41,830 nucleotides of DNA, taken from an uncultured Flavobacteriales bacterium. GTDB taxonomy: Bacteria > Bacteroidota > Bacteroidia > Flavobacteriales_D > Sanyastnellaceae. A program made the position numbers and the translations under genes. The stretch covers positions 1 to 41,830 of the forward strand of contig CAJQLF010000044.1 of NCBI GenBank assembly GCA_905479115.1, given 5' to 3'. Under the pieces are notes generated by a model that worked only from the letters and a program-made list of their open reading frames with translations, was not told the DNA's origin and did not search any database. Positions within the stretch are counted from its first letter, which is position 1. The number at the start of each line of letters is the position of its first letter. Positions 40,901 to 41,830 of this stretch are shown in pieces.

Positions 40901-41830
40901 ATTTGTGAAGCGGATAGCATTCTCTTACTGGTTGGATACTATCCCAGTGAGTCTGTTACTTGGAGTGGTCCCGCGTTGACCGGTGACTCCAGTTCAATTG
41001 ATTTGTCCGAACTAACGCCGGATACTTATGTCTACACCATTTCGACCGGAGTGGAGTCTTGTGAAACCCAGGACGAACTAATCTTACAGGTGCTTCAACG
41101 GCCAGAAGTGAATCTCAACGGCCCCGCAGCTCTATGCCAGGGTGAACTTGGATTCATTGAGGTTGAAATCTCTGGTGGATTGGAGCCTTACTTCATTCAA
41201 TGGTTGTCAGATGTAGACCTTGAGTCCTCAGATGGCTCCGTTGTTTCATTCAGTTCGACTGAAGTAGGACTCCTCGAACTGGAAGTGCTGGTGATCGATA
41301 GCAACGGATGTGCGACTTACACTTCGCTTTCTTTGGAAATTATTGAGCTTCCAGATGTCTTTGCTGGAAATGATATGGAGGTGTGCTTGCAAGATTCTCC
41401 AGCACAAATTGAAGGCACTTCGCCGGGGCTCAATGAAAATGGTACAGGGCTATTTCTTGGCTTAGATGAAGCAGCTGGAGCTGTTACTGCAGATGGTCTT
41501 TTTGATCCATTGTGGGTAGGAATCGGTGTGTATCAGGTCGAATATGTGTATACAGATGCGACGACGGGTTGCTCAGATTCCGATACGGTCGAGGTGACGG
41601 TAATTCCAGACCTGCTTGTTACGCTTCAGCCATTGGATACGAGCTACTGTCAGTTTGCGAGTCCTGTGATTCCGTTAGAGGTTATAGCCGATGGCGGCAC
41701 GGGTACGTACAGCTACCAGTGGTTTGTTTCGACGACTGCATCGAATACGGCCGGCGTAGCGATTATTGGCGCTACGTCTTCTTCGTATGTCCCACCGGTT
41801 GACGTGGTGGGCACGCTTTACTACTACTGC
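37961..41830 (+). CDS. Giant secreted PKD/Ig-like multidomain protein, 3' end outside window
   Basis: A frame of exactly 1290 codons runs from ATG 37961 to the window edge with no stop; I read it through codon by codon. A signal peptide (about 10-31, cut near SLGQ) is followed by a cysteine-rich N-terminal domain. PKD-like units include FNWEFGSGG (about 174), VDWGNGTD (about 271) and VNFGDGTP (about 364). A Cys/Gly/Asp-rich insertion lies at 460-487. CHU-type Ig modules follow, two with a shared GTG...LFxPxxxxxGVYQ pattern. The visible end (YSYQWFVSTTASNTAG... to LYYYC) is another Ig-like repeat. It overlaps the PorE-like gene by eight bases. The full protein probably ends in a T9SS sorting domain outside the window. 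Confidence 0.88.
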   Translation, partial: MSETRNAFNKGVLALFMSLALSAVSLGQETCEAFCDSLDLSISFDSADNCNLSFSFAVSDSLAAMVDTTSTWTWILDGDTLGLGSDSLLTINDEQIQGGEFLSLHFEVDLGDSLGLCGCAENVDLVALTDDFDWSCGCEPEGEPLANFDVIGEGQCGDVPVLFDNESSGFGLDFNWEFGSGGIYGTSELSSPEVQIIVDGGGTSNVPVTLTVTDANGCSDFMTEMVQVLQVPNAGLEPVTALCLSDLTWPNYAITLFPQPFGISGIASLTVDWGNGTDTTFTPALPFIEMLSTPYNEFGEYIITVEATGNNGCQSATAGELFVGNNPQIGTANPGNTDGLCSPYQLTFPITNFESNAFGTDYTVNFGDGTPTEVFSHPPPEFVNHDYTVASCGSTTPLNSHNAFYFQVNASNACGTSIAYIDPVRIHQAPDPVINGPTPVCEDLNILYQISGNGIQVYDCAPGDPLPGNDPACDGAGGDCCPGGDGCVDNSGYWFTSPLQGQGASIPSSAEGLNLNVTFPDAGLYLLNYIESHDYCPTGYAAKQVCVFPELEPELAYSTDGQCFPMTVDLQDITEALPCGSPFIEWVIEGGSYVWAAGSDEHSQNPTLVLLDKALYSITLEHSVPGSKSNVCGVYTETTFIEVNGPPILELSEDVMQCEEEVVEAQIVSLDDCGAPIELIEWSIAGVVEALDVTSQEFSFPAGGVYSIDVEAINACGSDTESIMVEIQENPVLTLTTNPEGGVCSGDQVTFQVSGAEVYSWNLNQPPLVAAGNELTLNPDADVVGNVTGVTTYSTLSCSSTLAFDFEVFELPELTVDAPDFVCIGEEFSASAEVTGGQPEYIVQWTFGASQGEGDFFSITTESEGTFPFAFEVVDDRGCEGFSNYELEVLPLPAVEAGSDLVLCNQDYAVNLDDYSPLGGNWFGTGIIDGQNGLFNPDGLTAGVYQLDYEFVDEFGCSNLDTLNIQVDDPIVADAGDDVFICEADSILLLVGYYPSESVTWSGPALTGDSSSIDLSELTPDTYVYTISTGVESCETQDELILQVLQRPEVNLNGPAALCQGELGFIEVEISGGLEPYFIQWLSDVDLESSDGSVVSFSSTEVGLLELEVLVIDSNGCATYTSLSLEIIELPDVFAGNDMEVCLQDSPAQIEGTSPGLNENGTGLFLGLDEAAGAVTADGLFDPLWVGIGVYQVEYVYTDATTGCSDSDTVEVTVIPDLLVTLQPLDTSYCQFASPVIPLEVIADGGTGTYSYQWFVSTTASNTAGVAIIGATSSSYVPPVDVVGTLYYYC
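39338..39421 (+). other. Cys/Gly/Asp-rich insertion in the giant PKD protein
   Basis: Residues about 460-487 contain five cysteines with spacing C-x11-C-x6-CC-x5-C in a sequence rich in Gly, Asp and Pro (GDPLPGNDP, DGAGGDCCPGGDG). The flanking Ig-like strands lack this composition. It could be a disulphide-locked or calcium-binding loop. Confidence 0.5.

Noticed and set aside
39318-41802. Several short open frames on both strands at the right end
   Set aside because: A single uninterrupted plus-strand frame from 37961 to the window edge explains the whole region and encodes clear PKD/Ig modules.

Overview
The window is chromosomal DNA of a Bacteroidota member, most likely a Flavobacteriales-type bacterium. 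The evidence is a type IX secretion (T9SS) type A sorting tail, a gliding-motility-type C-terminal domain (type B T9SS signal), two PorP/SprF proteins, a fused E1 alpha/beta 2-oxoacid dehydrogenase, a YtxJ-type bacillithiol protein, a MutS2 without an Smr domain, and a near absence of Shine-Dalgarno sequences. Base composition is roughly balanced. I saw no rRNA, tRNA, IS element, CRISPR array, phage gene or replication origin, and no gene-free stretch longer than 300 bases.

Region 1 (1-6400) is mostly housekeeping: a truncated C-terminus, a HAD-type phosphatase, a RuvX/YqgF-like protein, a GT9 glycosyltransferase, a small secreted protein, dnaN, a rhomboid protease and a SirB1-family protein. 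Region 2 (5804-8726) holds a PglC-like sugar-phosphate transferase with a DegT aminotransferase, followed by a Crp/Fnr regulator with a rhodanese. Region 3 (8739-13630) is an envelope block: DUF3108 protein, DUF1573 lipoprotein and CtpA-type protease on the minus strand, then a T9SS-exported serine protease. Region 4 (13643-20750) is again housekeeping: mutS2, miaA coupled to a pRiA4b-like gene, ytxJ, a small TPR-like membrane protein and the fused E1. Region 5 (20825-25209) has two FAD enzymes and a beta-barrel/TSP3/SPOR-like outer-membrane protein.

Region 6 (25246-41830 and beyond) is the most distinctive part. A 1016-residue secreted TPR/coiled-coil protein is translationally coupled to a TonB-like protein, followed by a saccharopine-dehydrogenase-like enzyme. 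A PorP/SprF gene then diverges from a four-gene operon whose genes overlap by 1-8 bases: a PKD-rich type B T9SS surface protein, a second PorP/SprF, a PorE-like protein (helical N-terminus, PD40 propeller, carboxypeptidase-like domains, OmpA), and a giant PKD/Ig-like secreted protein that runs off the window after 1290 codons without a stop. I infer that this operon builds a surface adhesin or fibre together with its own outer-membrane anchor and peptidoglycan linker, analogous to SprB-SprF in gliding bacteria. The parts are of known families; this exact combination may be a little-described module.
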